A stretch of DNA of 46,090 bases from Erwinia typographi. GTDB lineage: Bacteria > Pseudomonadota > Gammaproteobacteria > Enterobacterales > Enterobacteriaceae. The stretch covers positions 1 to 46,090 of the forward strand of contig NZ_JRUQ01000042.1 in assembly GCF_000773975.1 (NCBI RefSeq), written 5' to 3'. This document shows positions 33,316-41,662 of the stretch, in pieces. The notes below the pieces were generated by a model that did not search any database, was not told where the DNA came from, and saw only the letters and a program-made list of their open reading frames with translations. The position numbers and the translations under genes were made by a program. How positions within the stretch are numbered: position 1 is the stretch's first letter; every line of letters begins with the position of its first letter.

Positions 33316-34965
33316 ATGTCTCAATCAAAGAAAGTTGTTCCCGCTATTTCGCTTCTGGCCCTGCTTGTTTGTAGCAGCGTTCATGCTGAAGACGCTGAAA
33401 AAACCGATGTCCTGCTGATTGGCGGCGGCATCATGAGTGCATCATTAGGCACTTTGCTGCACGACCTCCAGCCCGACTGGAAGCAGCTGATGGTTGAAAA
33501 ACTGGACGGCGTGGCGCTTGAATCCTCCAACGGCTGGAATAACGCCGGTACTGGCCACTCGGCCAACATGGAGCTGAACTACACGCCTGAACGCGCCGAT
33601 GGTTCCATCGACTACAGCAAAGCGCTGGAAATCAATGAGGCCTTTATGATCTCCCGTCAGTTCTGGACCACTCAGGTGCAGCGCGGCGTGCTCAACAATC
33701 CTCACTCTTTTATCAATTCTACGCCGCACATGAGCTTCGTCTGGGGCGACAAAAACGTCGACTACCTGACTAAACGCTACAAGGCGCTACAGCAGACCAC
33801 CCTGTTCCAGGGGATGCAATTCTCTACCGATCAGAATCAGATTAAGAAGTGGGCGCCGCTGATTATTGAAGGTCGCGACCCTCAGCAGAAGGTGGCCGCC
33901 ACCTGGACGCCGGTCGGCACCGATGTGAACTACGGCGAAATCACCCGTCAGCTGGTCGGCAGCCTGAAGAAGAACGACAACTTCAGGCTGGAAACCTCTA
34001 CTGAAGTCACCGACTTTAAGCGTAATGCCGATAATTCCTGGCATGTCACCGTGAACGACGTAAAGACTGGCAAAACACATGCGGTTGACGCTAAATATGT
34101 CTTTATCGGTGCTGGCGGCGGCGCACTGAAACTGCTGCAGAAAACCGGCATTCCTGAAGCGGACAACTACGCTGGATTCCCCGTCGGCGGCTCGTTCCTC
34201 GTAACTGAAAATCCGGAGATTACCCGTCTTCACACCGAGAAGGTGTACGGTCAGGCTTCGGTAGGCGCTCCGCCAATGTCTGTACCGCATCTGGATGCCC
34301 GTTTCCTGGACGGCAAGCGCGTGGTGCTGTTTGGGCCGTTTGCTACCTTCTCCACAAAATTCCTGAAGCAGGGTTCCTTTATGGATCTGCTTAGCACCAC
34401 CACCACTAAAAACGTTATTCCGATGACGGATGTGGGGCTGGATAACTTTGACCTGGTCAAATATCTGATTGGGCAGGTCATGTTAAGCGATGATGACCGC
34501 TTTGCCGCGCTGAAAGAATACTACCCTTCAGCCCGTAAAGAAGACTGGAAGCTGATTCAGGCTGGTCAGCGCGTGCAGATCATCAAAAAAGATGCCGAGA
34601 AGGGCGGCGTGCTGAAGCTGGGTACCGAAATTGTTACCGACCAGCAGAAAACGCTGGCTGCCCTGCTGGGGGCCTCTCCAGGGGCTTCAACTGCCGCGCC
34701 AATCTCGATCAACGTGATGAAAAAGCTGTTCCCGGAGCAGTTCAATTCACCTGAGTGGCAGAGCAAGATCCGTCAGATTGTGCCGAGCTATGGTCAGGAG
34801 CTGAATGGCAACGTCGCGCTGACTCAGAAGGTGTGGGATGACACGGCGGCTGCGTTGCAGCTGACAAAGCCACCGGTGATCAATATGAACGCCGGTGCTC
34901 AGACTGCTTCTGAGGCCCGCCCTCAGGATGAGAAGCCCGTACCACAGCACGGTCTGGCACTTTAA
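33316..34965 (+). CDS. mqo: Malate:quinone oxidoreductase
   Basis: A 549-residue FAD enzyme that oxidises malate to oxaloacetate and passes electrons to quinone, an alternative to NAD-dependent malate dehydrogenase. It has an N-terminal Sec-like signal (residues 1-24, ending V-H-A), as in E. coli Mqo. The FAD motif is [13 protein letters not shown]. Further strongly conserved family blocks are [50 protein letters not shown] and [12 protein letters not shown]. The C-terminal tail is Pro/Glu-rich. Single-gene transcript with its own strong terminator. Confidence 0.97.
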   Translation: MSQSKKVVPAISLLALLVCSSVHAEDAEKTDVLLIGGGIMSASLGTLLHDLQPDWKQLMVEKLDGVALESSNGWNNAGTGHSANMELNYTPERADGSIDYSKALEINEAFMISRQFWTTQVQRGVLNNPHSFINSTPHMSFVWGDKNVDYLTKRYKALQQTTLFQGMQFSTDQNQIKKWAPLIIEGRDPQQKVAATWTPVGTDVNYGEITRQLVGSLKKNDNFRLETSTEVTDFKRNADNSWHVTVNDVKTGKTHAVDAKYVFIGAGGGALKLLQKTGIPEADNYAGFPVGGSFLVTENPEITRLHTEKVYGQASVGAPPMSVPHLDARFLDGKRVVLFGPFATFSTKFLKQGSFMDLLSTTTTKNVIPMTDVGLDNFDLVKYLIGQVMLSDDDRFAALKEYYPSARKEDWKLIQAGQRVQIIKKDAEKGGVLKLGTEIVTDQQKTLAALLGASPGASTAAPISINVMKKLFPEQFNSPEWQSKIRQIVPSYGQELNGNVALTQKVWDDTAAALQLTKPPVINMNAGAQTASEARPQDEKPVPQHGLAL

Positions 34966-34980
34966 GCGCCAGCTAACCGC

Positions 34981-35010
34981 AGCCCCCGACGTCCGCGTCG
35001 GGGGCTTTTT
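34981..35010 (+). terminator. Intrinsic terminator of mqo
   Basis: GCCCCCGACG (34982-34991) and CGTCGGGGGC (34996-35005) form a perfect 10-bp G+C-rich stem with a TCCG loop, followed by TTTTT. It is 16 bases after the stop codon. Confidence 0.96.
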
Positions 35011-35198
35011 GCTTTCTGCCACTCACTCTTTTCCACAGTTAGCCACTATCCCCGTTCCCTGATCCCGATATTCAGACAAAGCAGGATTATTCACCCGCTT
35101 TCGGCCTGTGTTATTATCAGCGCTCCTGTTATTAACGGACAGGGCGTTTTCCTTTAGCATCAGCGCTGCCCGTAACCGTAAAAATTAATGAGGACATC

Positions 35199-35297
35199 AT
35201 GAAGATTGGTTATTTATTCCCGGCGGCCGTGGGGATTGCGGGCGTTGCGTTGCTGGTGTGGTTTATTGCCAGCGGGGCGTGGATGCCTGGCGCTTAG
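35199..35297 (+). CDS. yoaK: 32-residue inner-membrane protein, YoaK homologue
   Basis: A 32-residue single-span protein of the same length as E. coli YoaK. Against the E. coli sequence as I remember it, 14 of 32 positions match without gaps, including IG near the start, FP, the W-F pair and the PGA end. The ribosome site AGGA lies 5 bases before the ATG. The span is residues 5-25. Function unknown in E. coli. It is followed at once by its own terminator, which supports a real monocistronic gene. Confidence 0.85.
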   Translation: MKIGYLFPAAVGIAGVALLVWFIASGAWMPGA

Positions 35298-35299
35298 TG

Positions 35300-35328
35300 A
35301 ATACGCTTGCCGTAGGGAAGCGTATTTT
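35300..35328 (+). terminator. Intrinsic terminator of the yoaK homologue
   Basis: AATACGCTT (35300-35308) and AAGCGTATT (35318-35326) form a perfect 9-bp stem with a 9-base loop and a TT extension giving TTTT. It is 2 bases after the stop codon. Confidence 0.85.
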
Positions 35329-35419
35329 GAGGCCAGGTGAGTCAACTTCTCTCGGAATTATCCAGCGGCAAATCGGGCTTTTCCTCTGCTACCCTTAGGG
35401 CAGACATTAAGGGAGGCCT

Positions 35420-35779
35420 ATGCGCACAAGAAATGCACTACTGATTATCACCCTGTCGGCCGTTTCTCTGTCGGCATCCGCAGCACAGACGTTGAGCTGT
35501 AGCCTGACCCACAGCGTGGAATCTCCAGGGCGGCAACCTGAAGTCTCGGTAGTTAACCGACACTCTGTCGTTACGGATGAAGGCGACACCTTCACTTTTT
35601 CGACCGACGGACAGAAGAAAATCACCAGTCCAGCGTTGCAGCCGCTGAAGATGGACGATGGTGAGACAGCGCAGGCGGCGAAGGTCAAAGATGTGACCTT
35701 TGTGAAGCTGAAGGATAGCTACGTGTTGCGTAGCAAAAGCGAAAGCTATGTCTATTCGGACTGTAAACCAGCAGACTGA
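35420..35779 (+). CDS. Secreted hypothetical protein (119 aa)
   Basis: A 119-residue precursor with a Sec signal peptide (residues 1-21, ending S-A-S-A before A-Q). The mature part has two cysteines, Cys27 and Cys115, placed at its two ends and likely joined by DsbA. It is polar and predicted beta-rich. I do not recognise the family. AGGGAGG precedes the ATG. A terminator follows 16 bases after the stop, so it is a single-gene unit between yoaK and the lumazine synthase gene. Confidence 0.72.
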   Translation: MRTRNALLIITLSAVSLSASAAQTLSCSLTHSVESPGRQPEVSVVNRHSVVTDEGDTFTFSTDGQKKITSPALQPLKMDDGETAQAAKVKDVTFVKLKDSYVLRSKSESYVYSDCKPAD

Positions 35780-35795
35780 CCGCGTATTGCCATCG

Positions 35796-35822
35796 AAAAC
35801 CCAGCCAGCGTGCTGGGTTTTT
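35796..35822 (+). terminator. Intrinsic terminator of the secreted-protein gene
   Basis: AAAACCCAGC (35796-35805) pairs perfectly with GCTGGGTTTT (35812-35821) around a 6-base loop, ending in TTTTT. Confidence 0.93.
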
Positions 35823-35931
35823 ATTTAACATTGAAGAAATGTTTTAGAAACAGACTTTCCCATTACCGCAGTGGGGCTTAAACTAGCTGACTTTAGGGTG
35901 GTCATCGTCGCCCGTTTGACAGGAGTAATAT

Positions 35932-36366
35932 ATGGTTTCCCCGCTGAAGGTGGCATTTATTAAAGCCAACTGGCACGCCGATATTGTTAACCAGGCGCTG
36001 ACCGGATTCAAAAATGAAATGACCGCGCGTGACGTAGACTGCCAGATTACCGTGCTGGACGTGCCGGGCGCTTTTGAGATGCCTCTGCTGGCACAGCGCC
36101 TGGCGAAGCGTGGCGACGTTGATGCTATCGTCTGCGCCGCGCTGGTGGTGGATGGCGGAATCTATCGCCATGATTTCGTGGCCCAGGCCGTGGTCACCGG
36201 GCTGATGGACGTGCAGTTAGCGACCGACGTACCGGTATTTTCGGTATCCCTGACGCCGCACAATTTCCAGCCGGCAGAAGAGTTCACCGGTTTCTACAGC
36301 GAACACTTTATCAAGAAAGGCGCTGAAGCCGCCCGCGCCGTCTGCATGGTCGCTGAACTTAAGTAA
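35932..36366 (+). CDS. Type II 6,7-dimethyl-8-ribityllumazine synthase (RibH2-like)
   Basis: A 144-residue protein of the lumazine synthase fold. The start VAFIKANWHADIVNQALTGF and the VPGAFEMPL segment match the RibH2 group known from Brucella and rhizobia. The catalytic region reads DGGIYRHDFV instead of the G-x-x-I-R-G-x-T-x-H-F of the housekeeping enzyme; the proton-transfer His is in R-H-D-F. The housekeeping ribE is normally beside ribD/nusB, so this is a second copy. Type II enzymes are weaker catalysts and may bind flavins or serve stress-related supply. AGGAG precedes the ATG. It stands alone. Confidence 0.87.
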   Translation: MVSPLKVAFIKANWHADIVNQALTGFKNEMTARDVDCQITVLDVPGAFEMPLLAQRLAKRGDVDAIVCAALVVDGGIYRHDFVAQAVVTGLMDVQLATDVPVFSVSLTPHNFQPAEEFTGFYSEHFIKKGAEAARAVCMVAELK

Positions 36367-36384
36367 GCAAAACGGCAGGCCGTT

Positions 36385-36421
36385 TGATATCGCCGGAAAG
36401 CACTTTACTCCGGCGATATCA
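36385..36421. repeat. 12-bp inverted repeat after the lumazine synthase gene
   Basis: GATATCGCCGG (36386-36396) pairs with CCGGCGATATC (36410-36420), extended by one T-A pair, around a 13-base loop. No T-run follows on either side. It is probably a factor-dependent terminator or transcript-end hairpin. Confidence 0.6.
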
Positions 36422-36516
36422 TCCTCTGCCGACTGTGTTGTTTCTGCTGCCCTGATAGCGCCTGCCTTTTCCTCACAAAATCTTCCCCTCAACTACTCGC
36501 TTAAAACAGCTCGGTT

Positions 36517-36529
36517 TTGGTCCTACCAA
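36517..36529 (+). promoter_or_regulatory. Distal LldR operator (O1-like)
   Basis: TTGGTCCTACCAA fits the FadR/LldR-subfamily operator (TGGT-N3-ACCA). It is the exact reverse complement of the proximal operator, and their centres are 117 bases apart, about eleven helical turns. E. coli lldPRD has a similar two-operator layout bridging the promoter. Confidence 0.85.
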
Positions 36530-36633
36530 TTATGGATATTTGTGACACAGCTTAGGCCCTGAAAGCGTCAGGTTACGCATTTGTTGCAATCTGCTCGGCT
36601 TGAAGTGAACAATCTCCCGGTCGCCATTTCCCT

Positions 36634-36646
36634 TTGGTAGGACCAA
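36634..36646 (+). promoter_or_regulatory. Proximal LldR operator (O2-like), next to the start codon
   Basis: TTGGTAGGACCAA ends 6 bases before the lldR ATG, so bound repressor would cover the translation-initiation region and the start of the transcript. It explains the absence of a normal Shine-Dalgarno; only AGGA inside the operator is available. Confidence 0.85.
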
Positions 36647-36652
36647 TATCCA

Positions 36653-37408
36653 ATGAGTAATCCTCTTTTGGTTGAACGCCTGCGGGTCTATATCCATAAC
36701 AATCAGTTGCAAGCCGGTGAGCGCCTGCCTGCGGAACGGCAGTTGGCGCAGCAGCTTGGCGTTTCGCGCTCCTCGCTGAGAGAGGCGATTCAGAAGCTGA
36801 TTAGCCAGGGAGTGCTGTTCAGCCGACGGGGGGGCGGCACTTTCCTGCAACCGGAGAAGGCGGACTGGACGAAAGAGCGTCTGGTTATGCCGTTAAGCTC
36901 GCTGCTGGCCGAGGACCCGGGCTATCGCTATGACGTGCTGGAGGCGCGGATGGCAATTGAAGCCAGTACCGCATGGCACGCCGCCAGTCGCGCTTCGGAC
37001 GAGGACAAAGCCCGGCTGAAAACCTGTTATGAAGCAATGCAGGACATCTCCGATCGTGACGACCCCGATCTGGCGGCACATGCTGACGTTCGCTTCCATC
37101 TGGCGATCGCCGAGGCGTCGCACAATCTGGTGTTGCTACAGGCGATGCGCGGTCTGTTCGACCTGCTGCAATCCTCGGTGATGCAGAGTCGGCAGAAAAT
37201 GTTCACCAGGCCGGAGATTATCGGACAGCTCTCCGCCCAGCATCTGGCAATCGTCGAGGCCATCGTTACCGGCCAGCCCGACGCCGCCCGCGAAGCCACT
37301 CTCCAGCATCTTGAATTTGTCGCGCAGACGCTGCACGGCCTGACTGAGCAGGAGGCGCGCCATGCCCGTAGCCTGCGTATCCCGGACAATGAACAGAACA
37401 TTACATGA
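36653..37408 (+). CDS. lldR: L-lactate-responsive regulator LldR (GntR, FCD subfamily)
   Basis: A 251-residue regulator. The winged helix-turn-helix is at about residues 5-72 (LPAERQLAQQLGVSRSSLREA, quoted without the remainder), and the all-helical FCD ligand domain at about 85-235 has the metal-site histidines H...D-x-x-F-H (DVRFHLAIAEASHN). In E. coli LldR represses lldPRD without lactate and activates with it. Here it is the first gene of an lldR-lldD pair, 9 bases before lldD, with the two operators upstream. lldP, which precedes lldR in E. coli, is missing. Confidence 0.95.
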   Translation: MSNPLLVERLRVYIHNNQLQAGERLPAERQLAQQLGVSRSSLREAIQKLISQGVLFSRRGGGTFLQPEKADWTKERLVMPLSSLLAEDPGYRYDVLEARMAIEASTAWHAASRASDEDKARLKTCYEAMQDISDRDDPDLAAHADVRFHLAIAEASHNLVLLQAMRGLFDLLQSSVMQSRQKMFTRPEIIGQLSAQHLAIVEAIVTGQPDAAREATLQHLEFVAQTLHGLTEQEARHARSLRIPDNEQNIT

Positions 37409-37417
37409 GGCACACCT

Positions 37418-38569
37418 GTGATCATCTCTTCTGCAAAAGACTATCGCGCCGCCGCTAAGGCAAAAATTCCGCCGTTTCTTTTTCACTATGCGGACGGGGG
37501 CGCCTATGACGAACATACGTTACAGCGCAACTGTGAAGATCTGGCTGATATCGCGCTGCGCCAGCGGATTTTGCGCAATATGTCCTCGCTGAATCTGGAA
37601 ACGAAACTGTTCAACGAAACGCTGTCGATGCCGGTTGCGCTGGCACCCGTTGGGCTGTGCGGAATGTATGCGCGGCGTGGCGAAGTGCAGGCGGCGCGCG
37701 CCGCCGATAAAAAAGGGATACCGTTCACTCTCTCAACCGTTTCTGTCTGCCCGATTGAAGAAGTCGCCCCGGCAATGAAACGCCCGATGTGGTTTCAGCT
37801 TTACGTGCTGCGCGATCGGGGGTTTATGCGCAACGCGCTGGAGCGAGCCCAGGCCGCCGGGTGCTCCACGCTGGTGTTCACCGTAGATATGCCGGTGCCC
37901 GGCGCACGCTACCGCGACGCGCACTCCGGCATGAGCGGCCCGAACGCGGCCATGCGCCGTTACCTGCAATCGGTGACGCATCCTCAGTGGGCCTGGGACG
38001 TGGGTATTCATGGCCGCCCACACGATCTGGGCAATATCTCGGCCTATCGCGGAGAGCCGACCAATTTGCAGGATTACATCGGGTGGCTGGCGAATAACTT
38101 CGATCCGTCCATCAGCTGGAGCGATTTAGAGTGGATTCGTGACTTCTGGAAAGGGCCGATGATCATCAAAGGCATTCTCGACCCGGAAGACGCCCGCGAC
38201 GCGGTGCGTTTTGGTGCCGATGGCATTGTGGTTTCCAACCACGGCGGCCGTCAGCTTGATGGCGTGCTCTCTTCTGCCCGCGCGCTGCCTGCGATTGCTG
38301 ATGCGGTGAAGGGCGATCTGACGATCCTGGCTGACGGCGGCGTGCGCAGCGGGCTGGACGTGCTGCGGATGATCGCGCTCGGTGCCGATACTGCGCTGCT
38401 TGGACGCGCGTTTCTCTATGCGCTGGCAACGGCGGGCGAGGCGGGCGTCACAAATCTTCTCAATCTGTTTGAGAAAGAGATGCGCGTGGCGATGACGCTG
38501 ACCGGCGCCAGCTCGATTGCTGAAATCACGCCAGACTCGCTGGTTGCCGCCGTAAAGCCGTCGTTCTGA
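37418..38569 (+). CDS. lldD: FMN-dependent L-lactate dehydrogenase LldD
   Basis: A 383-residue peripheral membrane enzyme oxidising L-lactate to pyruvate with electrons passed to quinone. Alpha-hydroxy-acid oxidase residues are visible: catalytic His275 and Arg278 in [10 protein letters not shown], Lys251 in IIKGI, Tyr129 in FQLYV and the phosphate-binding LADGGVRSG. The length fits E. coli LldD (about 396) with a slightly shorter C-terminus. It starts with GTG and overlaps no gene. Co-transcribed with lldR and ended by the hairpin at 38619. Confidence 0.96.
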   Translation: MIISSAKDYRAAAKAKIPPFLFHYADGGAYDEHTLQRNCEDLADIALRQRILRNMSSLNLETKLFNETLSMPVALAPVGLCGMYARRGEVQAARAADKKGIPFTLSTVSVCPIEEVAPAMKRPMWFQLYVLRDRGFMRNALERAQAAGCSTLVFTVDMPVPGARYRDAHSGMSGPNAAMRRYLQSVTHPQWAWDVGIHGRPHDLGNISAYRGEPTNLQDYIGWLANNFDPSISWSDLEWIRDFWKGPMIIKGILDPEDARDAVRFGADGIVVSNHGGRQLDGVLSSARALPAIADAVKGDLTILADGGVRSGLDVLRMIALGADTALLGRAFLYALATAGEAGVTNLLNLFEKEMRVAMTLTGASSIAEITPDSLVAAVKPSF

Positions 38570-38618
38570 TGTCCTGAAATTACCCCTGCCGATCAATAAA
38601 GAGCGTAATAACCTGATG

Positions 38619-38647
38619 CAGGGGCAAAGTCCCCTGTACTTTTTTTC
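38619..38647 (+). terminator. Intrinsic terminator of lldRD
   Basis: CAGGGG (38619-38624) and CCCCTG (38631-38636) form the stem, with loop CAAAGT, followed by TAC and a T-run at 38640-38646. CCCCTGC at 38583-38589 could pair with GCAGGGG instead, giving a competing fold. The T-run lies within the -35/spacer of the cheV promoter. Confidence 0.8.
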
Positions 38648-38661
38648 CGTTCTGCCGATAA
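38635..38661 (+). promoter_or_regulatory. Sigma-28 (FliA) promoter of cheV
   Basis: GCCGATAA at 38654-38661 is a perfect FliA -10 element. Eleven bases upstream, TGTACTTT (38635-38642) matches five of eight positions of the TAAAGTTT -35 consensus. It lies 112 bases before the cheV start, making cheV a class 3 flagellar gene. Confidence 0.85.
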
Positions 38662-38773
38662 CCCTCTAAGAGAGATTGCAGGCGCGCAACGGCGCGCTGG
38701 ACGCGAGGCTGCGGAACCTTAACCTGCGTGAGTGCCTTGTTGGGATCGGCCAATTTAAACGTAGAGGGTAACA

Positions 38774-39739
38774 ATGGATAACTTTCAGAAAGAGATTGAT
38801 GAGCGCGCGAACCTCGCCTTATCCAATAAATTTGAACTGCTGGTGTTTCGCTTAGGCTCCGATCTCAACGAAGAAAAATCAGAGTTATTCGGGATTAACG
38901 TATTTAAGCTGCGTGAAATTGTGCCGATGACCACCATCACCAAAGCCGCCGGGATGAAATCTCCGCTGCTGGGGATGGCCAATATCCGTGGGCAAATTAT
39001 TCCGGTTATCGATCTGCCGGCAGTGGTGGGCTGTAAACCGGCTACCGGCCTGAATCTGCTTCTGGTCACCGAATACGCGCGCAGTACCCAGGCGTTTGCC
39101 GTCGAATCCGTTGAGGATATCGTTCGCCTCGACTGGAGTCAGGTCCACGCCGCCGAGGCTGGCGTCAGCAGCCGTAATATCACCAGTATCGCCTGTCTGA
39201 ACAACGAGAATCAGCAGACCATCATGGTGTTGGTTCTTGACGTTGAACAGATCCTGCACGATGTCATTCCGTCGGTGCGCGAAGTGAAAGAGGGCGATAT
39301 CAAGCTGAAAGAATTTAATATCAAACCCGGTTCGGTCGCGATTGTGGCGGAAGATTCAAAAGTCGCCCGGCAGATGCTGGAACAGGGCCTGAAGGCGATG
39401 GGCATCCCGGCGCTGATGCATAACACCGGGCTGGAAGCATGGGAGCAGATCAGGGTGATGGCGCAGCAGGCGAAGGACGAGGGGCATTCGATCCGCGATA
39501 AAATCTCGATGGTGCTGACCGACCTCGAAATGCCGGAAATGGACGGGTTTACCCTGACCCGTAATATTAAAAGCGACATGAACCTGCGCGACATTCCGGT
39601 GGTAATTCATTCTTCGCTGTCGGGCAGCGCCAACGAAGATCATGTGCGAAAAGTCGGCGCGAATGGCTATGTAGCGAAATTTGAGATCAATCAGCTTTCT
39701 TCAGTGATTCACCAGGTGCTGGAAGACGCGCCGCGCTGA
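38774..39739 (+). CDS. cheV: Chemotaxis coupling protein CheV (CheW-receiver fusion)
   Basis: A 321-residue protein. Residues about 20-165 are a CheW-like domain (the LFGINVFKLREIV and PLLGMANIRGQIIPVIDLP blocks) linking chemoreceptors to CheA. Residues about 185-318 are a receiver domain with acidic pocket E193-D194, phosphoacceptor Asp250 in LTDLEMPEMDG and a Lys in the A-K-F-E segment. CheV is thought to tune receptor-kinase coupling. Present in Salmonella and plant-associated enterobacteria but not E. coli K-12. Its 3' end overlaps the convergent EamA gene by 31 bases. Confidence 0.96.
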   Translation: MDNFQKEIDERANLALSNKFELLVFRLGSDLNEEKSELFGINVFKLREIVPMTTITKAAGMKSPLLGMANIRGQIIPVIDLPAVVGCKPATGLNLLLVTEYARSTQAFAVESVEDIVRLDWSQVHAAEAGVSSRNITSIACLNNENQQTIMVLVLDVEQILHDVIPSVREVKEGDIKLKEFNIKPGSVAIVAEDSKVARQMLEQGLKAMGIPALMHNTGLEAWEQIRVMAQQAKDEGHSIRDKISMVLTDLEMPEMDGFTLTRNIKSDMNLRDIPVVIHSSLSGSANEDHVRKVGANGYVAKFEINQLSSVIHQVLEDAPR

Positions 39740-40620
39740 TTTCGCCTGAAGACGCCAGGTTTGGCAAACATCACCAGGTTCCCCAGCAGGATGAGCACCA
39801 GGCCCAGCACCGCGTTAGCGTGCCAGACGTAGCCTTCGTAAAAGGTGGAAAGGGTCAGCGCAACCAGCGGAAACAGCAGCGTGCTGTAGGCCGCCTGGCT
39901 GGCGCCGATTCGCCCAACCAGTGTGAAGTAAGCGCCGAAGGCGATCACCGAGCCAAATATCGCCAGGTAAAGCAGCGAGCCAAGATAGCGTACGGAGAAC
40001 TCAGGCATAAAGCGGTCGCCGTTAAACAGGCTGATGGCGGCCATCACCAGCGCGCCATACAACATCGCGTAAGTATTGGTGGAAAGCGTCTCCAGTCCGC
40101 GGCGCTGATGGCGGGTGCTGATCATGTTACCCAGCGAGAAACCGAAAGTGCCTAACGCGCTGAGGCCTATGCCCGTTAACAGGGAAGGGGCCACCTGCGT
40201 AGCTATCAGCTGGTGCCAGAACAGGGCGATAATGCCGGTAATACCCAGAGCGGCCGCCGGAAGCAGATTAGGATGCGGACGCTGGCGGAAAAACAGCATA
40301 CTGTTAATCGCGTTATACAGCACCGCCATGGAAAAGATCACCGACTCCAGGCCGCTGCTGATATAAGACGCCGCATGGTAGAAGCAGGCAAAGTTAAGGC
40401 CGAATACGCAGCAGCCCTGAATCAGGCAGAAGGCGTGATCGCGCAGGCTGATTTTGCGTAACCGCCGGAGCGCGCCAAGGAGTATCAGCATGGTCAGGGC
40501 GGCTAACAGGAAGCGCCAGAAAATAGAGACGGTCGCCGATACCACGCCCTGCTGCATCACTATCGCAATCCAGGTTGTTCCCCAAATCGCCACTACCAGT
40601 ACATATAAAAGTCCGTTCAT
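39709..40620 (-). CDS. EamA-family (DMT superfamily) transporter
   Basis: A 303-residue membrane protein with ten predicted spans in two EamA repeats, beginning LLYVLVVAIWGTTWIAIVMQ, a typical YdcZ/RhaT/EamA start. The second repeat starts near residue 150 (LSALGTFGFSLGN). The family exports amino acids, metabolites or nucleosides. The gene is divergent from the AraC-type regulator, which may control it. The ATG follows GAGAAG. Confidence 0.9.
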   Translation of the reverse strand: MNGLLYVLVVAIWGTTWIAIVMQQGVVSATVSIFWRFLLAALTMLILLGALRRLRKISLRDHAFCLIQGCCVFGLNFACFYHAASYISSGLESVIFSMAVLYNAINSMLFFRQRPHPNLLPAAALGITGIIALFWHQLIATQVAPSLLTGIGLSALGTFGFSLGNMISTRHQRRGLETLSTNTYAMLYGALVMAAISLFNGDRFMPEFSVRYLGSLLYLAIFGSVIAFGAYFTLVGRIGASQAAYSTLLFPLVALTLSTFYEGYVWHANAVLGLVLILLGNLVMFAKPGVFRRNQRGASSSTW

Positions 40621-40792
40621 TTCTTCTCATTCACTCGCTGATGTTGCCAGCAGTGTCTCAGCGGCGGACGGCACGGGCTTTCATCAGCCTGCGGCGACTT
40701 GCAAAATCTTGCGGTTTTTTTTCCGCTGGGCGGATAAGCGCTGGAATCCGGAGCCGTCGCTTCTTACACTAAGGCTCTGAATTCAATCCTGG

Positions 40793-41662
40793 ATGACCAC
40801 CGCCATGCCCTATCAGGCTTTTAACAATCTTCGCCAGCACCGCGCGCGTTTGCAGGACAGCGTGCAGCTTGGTTCGGGCATTCAGCTGGCGGCCTGGCGC
40901 AATGATTTTGACTGTGTTACTCAGCGTAGCAATCACCACACGCTTAGTCTGTACACTGAGGCGGGCTTTGATACCTGGCATAAAACCACGGCGGGTTGGC
41001 AGAACGGCGGCGGTCCGGATCGTTTCTGCCTGATGCCGGAAAGCAGCGAGACAACCTGGGATATTCGATCCGAGTTTTCGTTTGTCCATCTCTACTTTAC
41101 CGATGAACACCTGCGCCAGCTTGCCGAGCAGATCTGGGATAAAAGTCCGGCCAGCATTGCACTGGATGAAAAGATCTTCAGTGAGGACGTGCGCATTACT
41201 CAGCTGTATCGTCATTTTCTGCTGGGCAGTAGCTGGCAGCAGTATGCCAATCATCTGACGCTGAGCAGCGCCTCAACGCTGCTGATGACGCATATTTTGC
41301 AGCATTACAGTGAGGTGCTGTGGAAGCTGCCTGCCGTGCGCGGCGGCCTGGCTCCGGTGGCGTTACGCAACGTGATGGCGTTTATTGAGGAGCACCTGGC
41401 TTCGCCATTAACCCTGGCGGAGCTGGCGTTGCAGGCTGGGCTCAGCGAGTTTCATTTCGCCAGAATGTTCAAGCAGTCGACGAAGCTGGCACCTCACCAG
41501 TACGTGATGCAGCGCCGGATGGCAAAGGCCGAACAGATGGTGCGGCAGGGTTCGCAACCCCTTACGGAAATCGCGCTGGCCTGCGGTTTTAGCTCCTCAA
41601 GCCACTTCAGCAACCGTTTTAAAAGCGTCTATGGCATCATGCCTTCCGCGCTTCGCGGTTGA
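40793..41662 (+). CDS. AraC-family transcriptional regulator
   Basis: A 289-residue regulator. The N-terminal half (to about 160) has a cupin-like sensing domain. The C-terminal 100 residues hold two helix-turn-helix motifs: LTLAELALQAGLSEFHFARMF (first, quoted to 20 residues: LTLAELALQAGLSEFHFARM) and LTEIALACGFSSSSHFSNRF. The start may be ATG 40793 or 40805, and GGATG is before the second. It is divergent from the EamA exporter gene by 172 bases, the usual arrangement for a local regulator. Its 3' end overlaps the convergent gene at 41629 by 34 bases. Confidence 0.93.
   Translation: MTTAMPYQAFNNLRQHRARLQDSVQLGSGIQLAAWRNDFDCVTQRSNHHTLSLYTEAGFDTWHKTTAGWQNGGGPDRFCLMPESSETTWDIRSEFSFVHLYFTDEHLRQLAEQIWDKSPASIALDEKIFSEDVRITQLYRHFLLGSSWQQYANHLTLSSASTLLMTHILQHYSEVLWKLPAVRGGLAPVALRNVMAFIEEHLASPLTLAELALQAGLSEFHFARMFKQSTKLAPHQYVMQRRMAKAEQMVRQGSQPLTEIALACGFSSSSHFSNRFKSVYGIMPSALRG

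Noticed and set aside
38580..38774. 64-codon - strand frame with TTG start opposite the cheV promoter region
   Set aside because: It covers the lldD terminator and the sigma-28 promoter and starts exactly at the cheV start codon, which suggests chance.
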